Assembly (NCBI GenBank): GCA_002281855.1
Contig: NCHQ01000018.1
Coordinates: 54,794 to 118,793 of the forward strand
Length of the DNA stretch: 64,000 bases
Source of the DNA: Rhodospirillales bacterium 24-66-33
GTDB lineage: Bacteria > Pseudomonadota > Alphaproteobacteria > Reyranellales > Reyranellaceae
Direction: 5' to 3'
A model generated the notes under the pieces. That model was not told the DNA's origin, did not search any database, and saw only the letters and a list, made by a program, of their open reading frames with translations. A program made the position numbers and the translations under genes. Below are positions 1 through 8,211 of the stretch, in pieces (the stretch's first letter is position 1; each line of letters begins with the position of its first letter).

Positions 1-2
1 AG

Positions 3-101
3 GGTGGCCGCTTCGAGGTCGACCTTGCCGGCACCCGTCTGGCCGCGAAGGTGTCCTTGCGAAGTCCGTTCGATCCGGCGGGAACGCGCATCAAAGCCTA
101 A
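3..101 (+). CDS. C-terminal end of a GcvT-like folate-binding protein (partial)
   Basis: Only the last 32 codons are in the window, ending at a TAA. The visible residues include a short beta-rich stretch followed by a Ser-Pro-Phe-Asp-Pro motif near the end. This resembles the C-terminal barrel of aminomethyltransferase/dimethylglycine dehydrogenase (GcvT_C) proteins, where a 'pxyDPxgxrxr' tail is common. The upstream part is missing, so the substrate (glycine cleavage, sarcosine or dimethylglycine) cannot be told. The identification rests on this tail alone. Confidence 0.5.
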   Translation, partial: GGRFEVDLAGTRLAAKVSLRSPFDPAGTRIKA

Positions 102-233
102 GGGACTTGGACGCGGCCGGAATGTTGAAGTGTCTCTGCAGTTTTAAATAGAATTTCCAGGATCGGATGTTACTTTCCATTTTGGAGTGCGGTCGAGGTG
201 ATCGCCGCCGCTCCAGAGATGGAGATTTGCGGA

Positions 234-614
234 ATGCGTTCATTGAGACTCTTTATTGGAATCGCTTTGGCAGCTGCGACATCCGTATTTGCAATCGGCT
301 CGGCGCAGGCCGAGGAGACATTTACGTTTCGGATCAAGTCGGACTACCAGTACAAGGTTCAGGTCGCGTTTTTCTCCCAGAGCCGCAATTTTGTCTGGCC
401 GGGACCAGGGCGGGCATTCTCCCTGGACGATTCGCAGACCCAGAGCTTTCCTCTCCAGTGCCGGTCTGGTGAGGAGATTTGCTACGGGGCATGGGTTACC
501 GGGGACGGCAGCGAGACCTGGGGAGTCGGCCCCAAGAACGATCAGAGTTGCAAGAAGTGCTGCTTTGTCTGCGGCGACGGAGACATGTCGCCCGTCCTGA
601 CCTTGAGCGAATAG
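234..614 (+). CDS. Small secreted cysteine-rich protein
   Basis: The protein has 126 residues with a clear Sec signal peptide: MRSLR basic start, hydrophobic core, and a SAQA-EE cleavage site near residue 26. The mature part is about 100 residues, probably beta-rich, with two Gly-Ala-Trp/Thr-Trp-Gly segments and six cysteines. Four of these are packed in a C-x2-CC-x2-C cluster near the C-terminus, suggesting disulfides or metal binding in the periplasm. I chose the ATG at 234 because it starts the signal peptide and has a purine-rich stretch upstream. An in-frame upstream ATG at 198 would put 12 extra residues before the signal. Function is unknown, and it is not obviously in an operon. Confidence 0.65.
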   Translation: MRSLRLFIGIALAAATSVFAIGSAQAEETFTFRIKSDYQYKVQVAFFSQSRNFVWPGPGRAFSLDDSQTQSFPLQCRSGEEICYGAWVTGDGSETWGVGPKNDQSCKKCCFVCGDGDMSPVLTLSE

Positions 615-660
615 GTCATTCACCCATCCGCGCGGAACGGTCGACGCGCTAAGACCGCAA

Positions 661-686
661 GGCCGACCCGCGAGGTGGGGTCGGCC
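661..686. terminator. Hairpin between convergent genes
   Basis: A 9-bp perfect inverted repeat (GGCCGACCC / GGGTCGGCC, 8-nt loop) lies between the convergent secreted-protein gene and the Na/Pi cotransporter gene. There is no T-tract on either side, so it is at best a weak or Rho-assisted transcription end. Confidence 0.45.
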
Positions 687-693
687 GATCCGG

Positions 694-2376
694 TCAGTGC
701 GACGGGGCCTCTTTGGCCGCCTGAGGCAAGGTCGTCTTGAGGCGCGTTTCGGCCAGTTCGCCGGCGGCTTCGAGGATCGGGTAGGCGACCGTCGTCAGGT
801 GGCCGTTGATGCGCTTCAGGTCGCGGATCACGTCCATGTGGATCGAGCTGGTCTCGATCGACTCGGGACGTCCCTCGCGCAGGCGCGCATAGTGGCTGTC
901 GGCGGCGCGGGCCTCGGCCTCGCGCATCGCGGTCTTCTCCGCGACCAGGCGGCGGGCCAGGGTGATGTCGCGGGTCGTGAAGACGTTCAGCGCCAGCCGC
1001 AGATTGTCGAGCACACGGGCGTGGAAGGCGCGCAGCTCCGCCGTGCCCTCGGCCGAGAAGGCGTAGCGGTTCTTGATCTTCTTGGCCGCCAGTTCCATCA
1101 GGTTCTTGTCGATGATGTCGCCGGCATGTTCGAGATTGGTGACGAAGGTCAGGATCTCGACGTAGCGCTTGCCGTCGTCTTCCCCCAGCTCCGTGCGCGA
1201 GGTCTGGATCAGGTAGAGCTTGATCGCCTCGTAGAGGCTGTCGACGGCGTCGTCCGCCGCCTCGATCGACTTCATGGCGCGGGCGTCGTTCTTCTCGAAC
1301 ACGTCCATCGTCTGGCGCAGCATGTCGGCGACCTTGTCACCGAGATTGAGCGTCTCGCGCAGGGCACAGCCCAGCGCCTCCGCCGGCGTGTCGAGCACGT
1401 TGGGATCGAGATTGCGCGGCTTGCCGGGGTCGTCGGTCTGCGGCCGGTCGGGCACCAGACGCCGGCACAGCGCGGCGATGGGATCGATCAACGGCAGGAA
1501 GGCGATGGCGGCCACCAGGCTGAAGGCGGTGTGGAAATTGACCAGCAGCCGCCCGGGCGCCGGATCGACCATCATCAGCCATTGGTGGAACTGGTCCAGG
1601 AACGGCAACAGCGCGACGCCGACCGCCACGCGCGTGATGAGATTGCCGAGCGGCAGGCGTCGCGCCTCGGTGTCGGTCGCAGCCTGGTCGAAATAAGGGG
1701 CGACCGCGCCGCCGATATTGGCGCCGATCACCATCGCCATGCCGAGCTTGGGATCGATGATGCCGGTCGAGGCGAAGGACATGACCAGCAGCACGGTCGA
1801 GAGGCTGGAATGGATGAACCAGGTGGCAGCGGCCGCCACGAGGACGGCCATCACATACTCGTTCTGCAGCCCCGAGAGCACGGCCACGAAGGCCGGCGCG
1901 GAGCGCAGCGGCAGGGCGGCCGCCTCCAGCAGGTGCAGCGACAGCAGCATCAGGCCGAGGCCGATGGCGACGCGGCCGAGATGGCGGGCCCTGTCGGAGC
2001 TGTTCGACAGGAAGGCGATGACGCCGCCCGCGATCATCAGGGGCGAGACCCAGCCGAGAGGGAAGGACAGGATCTGCGCCGTCAGCGTCGTACCGACATT
2101 GGCGCCCAGCATCACCGCGAGGCCGATCGACAGCGAGATCAGCCCGCGACCGGCGAAGGAGGCGAGCAGTAGGGCGGTCGCGGTGCTGGACTGAAGTACG
2201 CCCGTCAGCACGACGCCGCCGGCGAAGGCCGAGAAGCGGTTGCGCGAGCAGGCGCCGATGGCGCGGCGCAAGCTGGCGCCGAAGGCGCGCGTCAGGCCGG
2301 TGCGCACCATGCGGACGCCCCACAGCAGCAGGCACACGCTGCCGAGAACGTTCAGGATGGTGTCGACGCCTTGCAT
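694..2376 (-). CDS. Na/Pi cotransporter family protein with C-terminal PhoU-like domain
   Basis: This 560-residue inner-membrane protein belongs to the NptA/YjbB-like Na+/Pi cotransporter family. The N-terminal half (about residues 1-310) holds two inverted-repeat transport units. The first carries Gln-Ser-Ser-Thr-Ala-Thr with a following Gly-Ala-Asn-Val-Gly-Thr. The second carries a degenerate His-Ser-Ser-Leu-Ser-Thr with Gly-Ala-Asn-Ile-Gly. The C-terminal part (about 340-545) is soluble and helical like PhoU. It lies 69 bp downstream of, and on the same strand as, the LysR gene next to phnWAY. I infer that it handles phosphate, by uptake or by export of excess Pi released from phosphonate. 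The direction cannot be read from sequence. Confidence 0.85.
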   Translation of the reverse strand: MQGVDTILNVLGSVCLLLWGVRMVRTGLTRAFGASLRRAIGACSRNRFSAFAGGVVLTGVLQSSTATALLLASFAGRGLISLSIGLAVMLGANVGTTLTAQILSFPLGWVSPLMIAGGVIAFLSNSSDRARHLGRVAIGLGLMLLSLHLLEAAALPLRSAPAFVAVLSGLQNEYVMAVLVAAAATWFIHSSLSTVLLVMSFASTGIIDPKLGMAMVIGANIGGAVAPYFDQAATDTEARRLPLGNLITRVAVGVALLPFLDQFHQWLMMVDPAPGRLLVNFHTAFSLVAAIAFLPLIDPIAALCRRLVPDRPQTDDPGKPRNLDPNVLDTPAEALGCALRETLNLGDKVADMLRQTMDVFEKNDARAMKSIEAADDAVDSLYEAIKLYLIQTSRTELGEDDGKRYVEILTFVTNLEHAGDIIDKNLMELAAKKIKNRYAFSAEGTAELRAFHARVLDNLRLALNVFTTRDITLARRLVAEKTAMREAEARAADSHYARLREGRPESIETSSIHMDVIRDLKRINGHLTTVAYPILEAAGELAETRLKTTLPQAAKEAPSH

Positions 2377-2445
2377 GATTGCGGAATCCTACGCCTCGTC
2401 GTTCGACGATGAAAGTTTTTTGACAATTTTGTTACGATGCCTCCT

Positions 2446-3312
2446 TCAGGAGGCGAGCCGCGTCGCTTCGTCCATGAAGGCTCGAACGAGCGCAACGCGC
2501 CGACGCTCCTGCAGGCACACGGCATATTCGGCGACCGCGAGATCCCGGTCGGTGATGGTGATGCGGCGGAAGCGGCGATCCTCACCGAGCTCGCTCGCGA
2601 ACACCGCGCCGATTCCGAAACCGGCCGCGACCGCCTCGCGCACGCCTTCGCGGGTCTGCACCTCGACGATCGACGCCGGCCTGATATCGGCGGCCGCCAT
2701 GGCCTGTTCAAGCACTTCGCGGGTGATGGAGCCGCGTTCGCGCAGCACCAGCTCCTGGCTGGCCAGCGCCGAGAGGGGCGTGCGGCCGCGTCTGGCGAGG
2801 GCATGGCCGGTGGGTGCGAACAGGACCAGCCGGTCGGTCCGCAACCGAACGGCGTGCAGGCGCGGGTCGGACAGGCTCTTGGCCATCACCGCGACGTCGG
2901 CCTCGTGACGCAGCAGGCGTTCGAGGACGACCGCGGAATTGTCGATCGAGAGCGCGAAGGTGAGGCCCCCGGCGCGTTCACGCAGCGCGGCCATGATCGG
3001 CACGACATGATGCGCAGAATCGGCGGCAATGCGGAGGTGGCCCCGGGTCAGGGCCTGCTCACCCAACAGCAGGGCTTGCGCCTCGTCCTGGAGCGCGAAC
3101 AGACGCGTCGTGACGCCGTGGAGCTGCCGGCCCGTTTCGGTAGGCGTGACGCTGCGGCCGCGGCGGTCGAACAGGTGCACGCCATAGGCTTTCTCCAGTG
3201 CCGTCACCTGGCCGGAGAGATTGGGCTGGCTGAGTCCCGAGGCGCGGGCGGCGGCCGAGAAGGAGCCGGCCTCGGCCACGAGGTGGAAGGCGCGGAGCTG
3301 GGTGGGCGTCAT
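2446..3312 (-). CDS. LysR-family regulator, likely of the phnWAY operon
   Basis: The product is a LysR-type transcriptional regulator of 288 residues. The winged helix-turn-helix is at residues 1-60 (MTPTQLRAFH start, Ala-Gly-Ser-Phe-Ser-Ala-Ala-Ala recognition region), followed by the effector-binding domain. I start it at the ATG at 3312, where LysR proteins normally begin; the frame stays open 55 codons further upstream into phnW, but that extension has no family resemblance. It is transcribed divergently from phnW with a 73-bp AT-rich gap, the classic layout for a LysR protein controlling its neighbour. LysR genes next to phnW/phnA operons are known to respond to phosphonates; the specific inducer here (AEP or phosphonoacetate) is inferred. 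Confidence 0.85.
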   Translation of the reverse strand: MTPTQLRAFHLVAEAGSFSAAARASGLSQPNLSGQVTALEKAYGVHLFDRRGRSVTPTETGRQLHGVTTRLFALQDEAQALLLGEQALTRGHLRIAADSAHHVVPIMAALRERAGGLTFALSIDNSAVVLERLLRHEADVAVMAKSLSDPRLHAVRLRTDRLVLFAPTGHALARRGRTPLSALASQELVLRERGSITREVLEQAMAAADIRPASIVEVQTREGVREAVAAGFGIGAVFASELGEDRRFRRITITDRDLAVAEYAVCLQERRRVALVRAFMDEATRLAS

Positions 3313-3385
3313 ATATGGGAAACCGATAGTTAACATATGAATTATATACTGGACGGATAGAAACAGCGAGACGATCATCCGCGCC
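3313..3385. promoter_or_regulatory. Divergent lysR/phnW promoter-operator region
   Basis: This 73-bp spacer is far more AT-rich than its surroundings. A 6-bp dyad TCATAT (3309-3314) / ATATGA (3335-3340) brackets it on the lysR side, and an ATATGAATTATAT segment that fits a LysR T-N11-A box follows at 3335-3347. It must hold both promoters. No textbook -35/-10 pair can be named with confidence. Confidence 0.5.
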
Positions 3386-4537
3386 ATGACCACCAAGCCT
3401 GCTGCCTCCGAAACCGGCGATCCGCTGCTGCTGACGCCCGGCCCGCTCACCACCTCGGCCAGCGTGAAGCAGGCCATGGTCCACGACTGGGGCTCGCGCG
3501 ATCAGGGCTTCATCGCCATCAACAAGATGGTGCTGGAGAAGATCGTCGAGCTAGCCGGCGCACAGGGCACGCACGTCACCGTGCCGGTCCAGGGTTCCGG
3601 CACTTTCGCCGTCGAGGCGATGATCACCAGCTTCGTGCCGAAGTCGGGCAAGCTCCTCGTCGTCATCAATGGGGCCTATGGCCAGCGGGCGAAGAAGATC
3701 GCCGAGATCGCGGGCCGCGCGGTCGCGACCTACGAGACGCCGGAGGACACGCCTCCCGATCTCGCCCGGCTCGAGAAGATGCTGGCCGACGACAAGGCCA
3801 TTACTCACGTCTTCGCCGTCCATTGCGAGACCACGTCGGGCATCCTCAATCCGATCGCAGAGATCGCCTCGCTGGTGAAGAAGCAGGGCCGCCGCCTGCT
3901 GGTCGATTCGATGTCGGCCTTCGGCGCGATCGAAATCGACGCGCGCAACGTCTACTACGACGCGCTGGCGGCCTCCTCGAACAAGTGCCTCGAAGGCGTG
4001 CCCGGCCTCGGCTTCGTCGTCTGCCGCAACAGCGCCCTCGCCGACTGCAAGGGCAACGCGACCACGCTGGTGCTCGACCTGGTCGACCAGGCCGAGGGCT
4101 TCGCCAAGACCGGCCAGTACCGTTTTACGCCGCCGATCCACGTGATCGTCGCGCTGGGCAAGGCGATCGAGGAGCATGCCGAAGAAGGCGGCGTGGCGGG
4201 GCGCGGCAAGCGCTACCGCGAGAATGCCAAGGTGCTGATCGACGGCATGCGAGCGATGGGCTTCCAGACGCTGCTGCCGAACGACCTGCAGGCGCCGATC
4301 ATCGTCACCTTCCACATGCCCACCGATCCGAAGTTCGTCTTCCAGAACTTCTATGACGGGCTCAAGGACCGCGGCTACGTGATCTATCCGGGCAAGCTCA
4401 CCGTGGCGGATTCGTTCCGCATGGGCTGCATCGGCCGGCTCTATCTCGACCACATGCGCGGCGCCCTGGCGGCGGTCCGCGAGGTGCTGGACGAGATGCG
4501 GGTCACCAACGGCGGCCCGGCACTGGCCGCAGAGTAG
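3386..4537 (+). CDS. phnW: 2-aminoethylphosphonate:pyruvate aminotransferase PhnW
   Basis: PhnW transfers the amino group of 2-aminoethylphosphonate to pyruvate, giving phosphonoacetaldehyde and alanine; it is PLP-dependent and cytoplasmic. The 383-residue length is near the family norm. The N-terminal LLTPGPL motif, the Gly-Ser-Gly-Thr phosphate-binding stretch and the Ser-Ser-Asn-Lys-Cys-Leu-Glu-Gly motif with the PLP lysine at about residue 200 are all present. It opens a phnW-phnA-phnY operon (11-bp gap to phnA) divergent from a LysR gene. The two downstream enzymes make the substrate assignment much stronger than for a generic alanine-glyoxylate-type aminotransferase. Confidence 0.93.
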   Translation: MTTKPAASETGDPLLLTPGPLTTSASVKQAMVHDWGSRDQGFIAINKMVLEKIVELAGAQGTHVTVPVQGSGTFAVEAMITSFVPKSGKLLVVINGAYGQRAKKIAEIAGRAVATYETPEDTPPDLARLEKMLADDKAITHVFAVHCETTSGILNPIAEIASLVKKQGRRLLVDSMSAFGAIEIDARNVYYDALAASSNKCLEGVPGLGFVVCRNSALADCKGNATTLVLDLVDQAEGFAKTGQYRFTPPIHVIVALGKAIEEHAEEGGVAGRGKRYRENAKVLIDGMRAMGFQTLLPNDLQAPIIVTFHMPTDPKFVFQNFYDGLKDRGYVIYPGKLTVADSFRMGCIGRLYLDHMRGALAAVREVLDEMRVTNGGPALAAE

Positions 4538-4548
4538 GGGAACAGGAC

Positions 4549-5805
4549 ATGGCACCCGACAGCATCAACGTCAGCGGCGGCGAGATTTCCGTCAACGGTC
4601 GCAGCTACCGCCTGCCCAAGCAGCCCGTCGTCGTGGTCTGCGTCGACGGCTCGGAGCCCGGCTATATCGAGCGCGCCGTCGAGGCGGGCCAGGCGCCGTG
4701 GTTTGCCAAGGTGCTGAAAGAGGGCACCAACCTGATCGGCGAGTGCGTGGTGCCGAGTTTCACCAACCCGAACAACCTGTCGATCGTCACCGGCCGTCCG
4801 CCGGCGGTCCACGGCATCTGCGGCAACTACTTCCTCGATCCCGACACGGGCAAGGAAGTGATGATGAACGATCCGAAGTTCCTGCGGGTCGAGACGCTGT
4901 TCCCGGCTTTCCAGCGCGCCGGCTGCCGCATCGCCGTCGTCACCGCCAAGGACAAATTGCGCGGCCTGCTCGGCAAGGGGCTCGAACTGGGTGCCGGCAA
5001 GGCTTGCTCTTTCTCGTCGGAGAAGTCTGACAAGGCGACGCTGGCCGACAATGGCATCGACCATGTGAACGAGCTGGTCGGCATGGCCGTGCCGGACGTC
5101 TACAGCGCCGGCCTCTCGGAGTTCGTGTTCGCCGCCGGCGTCAAGCTGATGGAGCGCGACCGGCCGGAGATCATGTATCTGTCGACCACCGACTACATCC
5201 AGCACAAGCACGCGCCCGGCACCCCGGTCGCGAACGCGTTCTACGCGATGATGGACGGATATCTGTCCAAGTTGGACGCCATGGGTTGCACCATCGTCGT
5301 CACCGCCGACCATGGCATGAACGCCAAGTTCGGTAGCGACGGCCAGCCCGACGTGATCTATCTGCAGGACGTGTTCGACGGCTGGGTGGGCAAGGACAAG
5401 GCCCGCGTCATCCTGCCGATTACCGATCCCTATGTCGTGCATCACGGCGCGCTGGGTTCCTTCGCCGTCGTCTATTGCGACAACCCGCAGGAGTGGGCGG
5501 CCAAGCTAAAGGCCATCCCGGGCATCGAAGCGGCGCTCACCAAGGAAGAGGCGGCGGCCAGGTTCGAGCTGCCGGCCGATCGCCTGGGCGACCTCATCGT
5601 TGTTTCGACCCAGCACAAGGTGCTGGGGACCTCGGCGTCGCGGCACGATCTCTCGGGCCTCACCGAGCCGCTGCGCAGCCATGGCGGGGTCTCCGAGCAG
5701 CGCGTCCCGCTGCTCTGCAACCGCAAGCTCGCGAACGCCGATACGGGTGCGCATCGCTGGCGCAACTTCGACGCCTTCGACCTCGCCCTCAACCTCGTCG
5801 CCTGA
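4549..5805 (+). CDS. phnA: Phosphonoacetate hydrolase PhnA
   Basis: A 418-residue member of the alkaline phosphatase superfamily that cleaves the C-P bond of phosphonoacetate to acetate and phosphate using two zinc ions. Visible features are the first metal aspartate in Cys-Val-Asp-Gly-Ser (about residue 33), the nucleophile Thr in Ser-Phe-Thr-Asn-Pro-Asn-Asn (about 72), Thr-Thr-Asp-Tyr-Ile-Gln-His-Lys-His in the middle and Thr-Ala-Asp-His-Gly-Met further on. It sits between phnW and phnY. This is the hydrolase PhnA, not the unrelated Zn-ribbon protein of E. coli that carries the same name. Its activity needs no phosphate starvation in known examples, which fits substrate control by the LysR neighbour. 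Confidence 0.93.
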   Translation: MAPDSINVSGGEISVNGRSYRLPKQPVVVVCVDGSEPGYIERAVEAGQAPWFAKVLKEGTNLIGECVVPSFTNPNNLSIVTGRPPAVHGICGNYFLDPDTGKEVMMNDPKFLRVETLFPAFQRAGCRIAVVTAKDKLRGLLGKGLELGAGKACSFSSEKSDKATLADNGIDHVNELVGMAVPDVYSAGLSEFVFAAGVKLMERDRPEIMYLSTTDYIQHKHAPGTPVANAFYAMMDGYLSKLDAMGCTIVVTADHGMNAKFGSDGQPDVIYLQDVFDGWVGKDKARVILPITDPYVVHHGALGSFAVVYCDNPQEWAAKLKAIPGIEAALTKEEAAARFELPADRLGDLIVVSTQHKVLGTSASRHDLSGLTEPLRSHGGVSEQRVPLLCNRKLANADTGAHRWRNFDAFDLALNLVA

Positions 5806-5814
5806 GAGAATTCC

Positions 5815-7269
5815 ATGGACACCGTTACCCGCACAGGCTCCGACGTTCGCCACGAATATCTCCGCATCGCGGGCAAGAAGGTCGAGACCAAGGCGCGCCT
5901 CGAAGTGCATTTCCCCTGGGACAATCGCCTGGTCGGCACCGTGCCGCGCGCCACGCCCGAGCTGGTGGCCGAGGCCTTCCAGATCGCCCACGACTACAAG
6001 CCGAAGCTGACGCGCTATCAGCGCCAGCAGATCCTGCTCAAGACGGCGGACCTGCTGGTTTCGCGGAAGGAAGAGCTGTCGCGCCTGATCACCCTGGAGT
6101 CGGGTCTCTGCCTCAAGGATTCGCTCTACGAGGTCGGTCGCGCCTACGACGTCTTCACCTTCGCCGGCCAGCTCTGCATGCTGGACGACGGGCAGACCTT
6201 CTCCTGCGATCTCACCCCGCACGGCAAGTCGCGCAAGATATTCACCCTGCGCCAGCCGCTGAACGCGATCTCGGCGATCACGCCGTTCAACCATCCGCTC
6301 AACATGGTGGCGCACAAGCTGGCGCCGGCCTTCGCGACCAACAACTGCGTCGTGCTGAAGCCCACGGAGCTGACGCCGCTCACGGCTTTGTTCCTCGCCG
6401 ACACGCTCTACGAGGCGGGACTGCCGCCGGAGATGCTGTCCGTCATCACCGGCAACCCGTCCGACATCGGCGACGCGATGATCGTCGATCCGCGTGCCGA
6501 CCTCGTGACCTTCACGGGCTCCGTCCGGGTCGGCAAGTACATCGCCGAGAAGGCCGGCTACAAGCGCATAGTGCTGGAGCTGGGCGGCAACGACCCGCTG
6601 ATCGTCATGGAGGATGCCGACCTCGACAAGGCAGCCGAGCTGGCCGTCGCGGGCGCCACCAAGAATTCCGGCCAGCGCTGCACTGCCGTGAAGCGCATCC
6701 TGGTCGTCGACAAGGTGGCCGATGCCTTCGTCGAGCGCGTGCTCGCCAAGGCGAAGAAGCTGAAGGCGGGAGATCCGCTCGATCCCGAGACCGATGTCGG
6801 CACCGTGATCCACGAACGCGCCGCCACGCTGTTCCAGAACCGCGTGAGCGAAGCCGTCGCCAAGCACGGCGCGAAGCTGCTGCACGGTAACGACCGCCAG
6901 GGCGCGCTCTTCCCGCCGACCGTCGTCGATCATGTCGACCCGCAGGCCGAGCTGGTGCGCGAGGAGACGTTCGGTCCCGCGATCCCGATCATCCGCGTGA
7001 GGGACATCGCCCACGCCATCCAGGTTTCCAACGGCACGGCCTATGGGCTGTCGTCGGGCGTCTGCACGGATCGCCTCGACTACATCACGAAGTTCGTCGA
7101 CGAGTTGCAGGTCGGCACGGTCAACGTCTGGGAAGTGCCGGGCTATCGCATCGAGATGTCGCCGTTCGGGGGCATCAAGGATTCAGGCCTCGGCTACAAG
7201 GAAGGCGTGCTCGAGGCGATGAAGAGCTTCACCAACGTGAAGACCTGGTCGCTGCCCTGGCCGGGCTAG
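5815..7269 (+). CDS. phnY: Phosphonoacetaldehyde dehydrogenase PhnY
   Basis: An NAD(P)-dependent aldehyde dehydrogenase of 484 residues that oxidises phosphonoacetaldehyde to phosphonoacetate and so links PhnW to PhnA. Features are the Pro-Phe-Asn-His-Pro cofactor-site motif, Thr-Phe-Thr-Gly-Ser, Leu-Glu-Leu-Gly-Gly-Asn with the general-base Glu, and the catalytic Cys in Gly-Gln-Arg-Cys (about residue 289). It lies 9 bp after phnA and ends the operon. Together the three genes reproduce the PhnW-PhnY-PhnA pathway described from Sinorhizobium meliloti. It is unrelated to the 2OG-dioxygenase also called PhnY*. Another aldehyde substrate is possible but unlikely in this context. Confidence 0.93.
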   Translation: MDTVTRTGSDVRHEYLRIAGKKVETKARLEVHFPWDNRLVGTVPRATPELVAEAFQIAHDYKPKLTRYQRQQILLKTADLLVSRKEELSRLITLESGLCLKDSLYEVGRAYDVFTFAGQLCMLDDGQTFSCDLTPHGKSRKIFTLRQPLNAISAITPFNHPLNMVAHKLAPAFATNNCVVLKPTELTPLTALFLADTLYEAGLPPEMLSVITGNPSDIGDAMIVDPRADLVTFTGSVRVGKYIAEKAGYKRIVLELGGNDPLIVMEDADLDKAAELAVAGATKNSGQRCTAVKRILVVDKVADAFVERVLAKAKKLKAGDPLDPETDVGTVIHERAATLFQNRVSEAVAKHGAKLLHGNDRQGALFPPTVVDHVDPQAELVREETFGPAIPIIRVRDIAHAIQVSNGTAYGLSSGVCTDRLDYITKFVDELQVGTVNVWEVPGYRIEMSPFGGIKDSGLGYKEGVLEAMKSFTNVKTWSLPWPG

Positions 7270-7272
7270 CGA

Positions 7273-7287
7273 CCGCCGTCACGGCGG
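7273..7287. terminator. Compact dyad between convergent phnY and DUF2950 genes
   Basis: CCGCCGT-C-ACGGCGG forms a tight GC-rich hairpin in the 9-bp gap between the two stop codons, overlapping the DUF2950 stop. There is no T-tract, so it is only a possible bidirectional termination signal. Confidence 0.35.
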
Positions 7288-8211
7288 GGTCGTGTCGGCC
7301 TTGTCCCAGTTCTTGTCCGGATTGTAGACGGTGATCGCGGCGGCTTTGGCCGCCGTGTCGGGGCCGAGGTCCTGTTCGTAGACGACGCCATCCTGGTTGA
7401 CCATGAAGGTCATCACGCCGGTGTCGCCGTACCGGACCGGCCAGGCGAGGATGGCGAAGCCGCCGATCATGCGATTGTTCACCAGATACTCGTATGCGCC
7501 ACCGGGAGCGTCCGGGCCCTGCGCGTAGAGCAGGCGGAAGCGGTAGCCATAGTAACCGTCCTCGGTGCCGCCCTGGCCGTGGGCCTGAGCCGTCGCGAGG
7601 GCAGGGCCGATCGGGCTCTCGGGCTCGCCGGGGGCAGTATCCCAGTAGAGTCCGTCCTTCCGGCCCGGCGAGCTGAGCAGCCGCCGCGCATAGACGGGGA
7701 CGCCGACTTTCATCGGGTCGAGGGCGGCATATTCGTGCTCGGCATCGACCAGCGCCAGCAGGCTCTGGATGACCGACAGCTCGTTGCGGCCGATCCGGCG
7801 CGCCGTGATCTCCTGGCGGCCGGCCGTGGTGTCGAAGCGCCACTGGTCGCCGTCCTTGACGATGGGAATGGGGCCGGTCCAGCCGGTGGTGCCGGCCTCG
7901 ATCGTGGCCTTGTTGCCGTCGATGACGACCTTGTGGCGGGCGTCCCAGGCTTCGAGAAATTTTTCGCGCAGCCGCTCCTCGTCCTCCGGGCGGCCCAGCA
8001 CGACGTCGCGCCAATCGCTGCCGAGGATCGCGCCGACGGCCTTGCTGTCGTCGCGCCGGATCGCGTCGGTGAGTGCGTCGGCGGCGGCCTCGGGCGTCGC
8101 GAAGCCCTGGGGCTTCGCGGATTGAGCCTGGACGCCCGTCGCAAAGGCGGCCGCGAATCCGGCCGCCAGGACGAGGGCCAGAAACGCCTTCCGGAACATT
8201 GACGCGCTCAT
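7279..8211 (-). CDS. DUF2950 family exported protein
   Basis: A 310-residue protein with a Sec signal peptide (hydrophobic segment about residues 9-28, ending Val-Gln-Ala-Gln). The rest matches the DUF2950 family: an N-terminal region starting 'ATPEAAADALTDAIRRDD', a central 'YYGYRFRLLYAQGP' region and a C-terminal 'GGFAILAWPVRYGDTGVMTF' region. Function is unknown; the location is probably periplasmic. Its start codon overlaps the stop of the DUF3300 gene by 4 bp, so the two are translationally coupled. DUF3300 and DUF2950 genes are commonly found side by side in Proteobacteria, so the pair is a conserved module. Confidence 0.85.
   Translation of the reverse strand: MSASMFRKAFLALVLAAGFAAAFATGVQAQSAKPQGFATPEAAADALTDAIRRDDSKAVGAILGSDWRDVVLGRPEDEERLREKFLEAWDARHKVVIDGNKATIEAGTTGWTGPIPIVKDGDQWRFDTTAGRQEITARRIGRNELSVIQSLLALVDAEHEYAALDPMKVGVPVYARRLLSSPGRKDGLYWDTAPGEPESPIGPALATAQAHGQGGTEDGYYGYRFRLLYAQGPDAPGGAYEYLVNNRMIGGFAILAWPVRYGDTGVMTFMVNQDGVVYEQDLGPDTAAKAAAITVYNPDKNWDKADTTPP

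Noticed and set aside
697..2172. A long open frame on the + strand, antisense to the Na/Pi cotransporter gene
   Set aside because: Low-complexity Arg/Gly/His/Asp-rich translation with no family resemblance; typical of frames opposite a GC-rich gene.
3386..7269. C-P lyase or PhnX-type phosphonate degradation
   Set aside because: No phnGHIJKLM-like or phosphonatase genes are present; the operon encodes the PhnW-PhnY-PhnA hydrolytic route.
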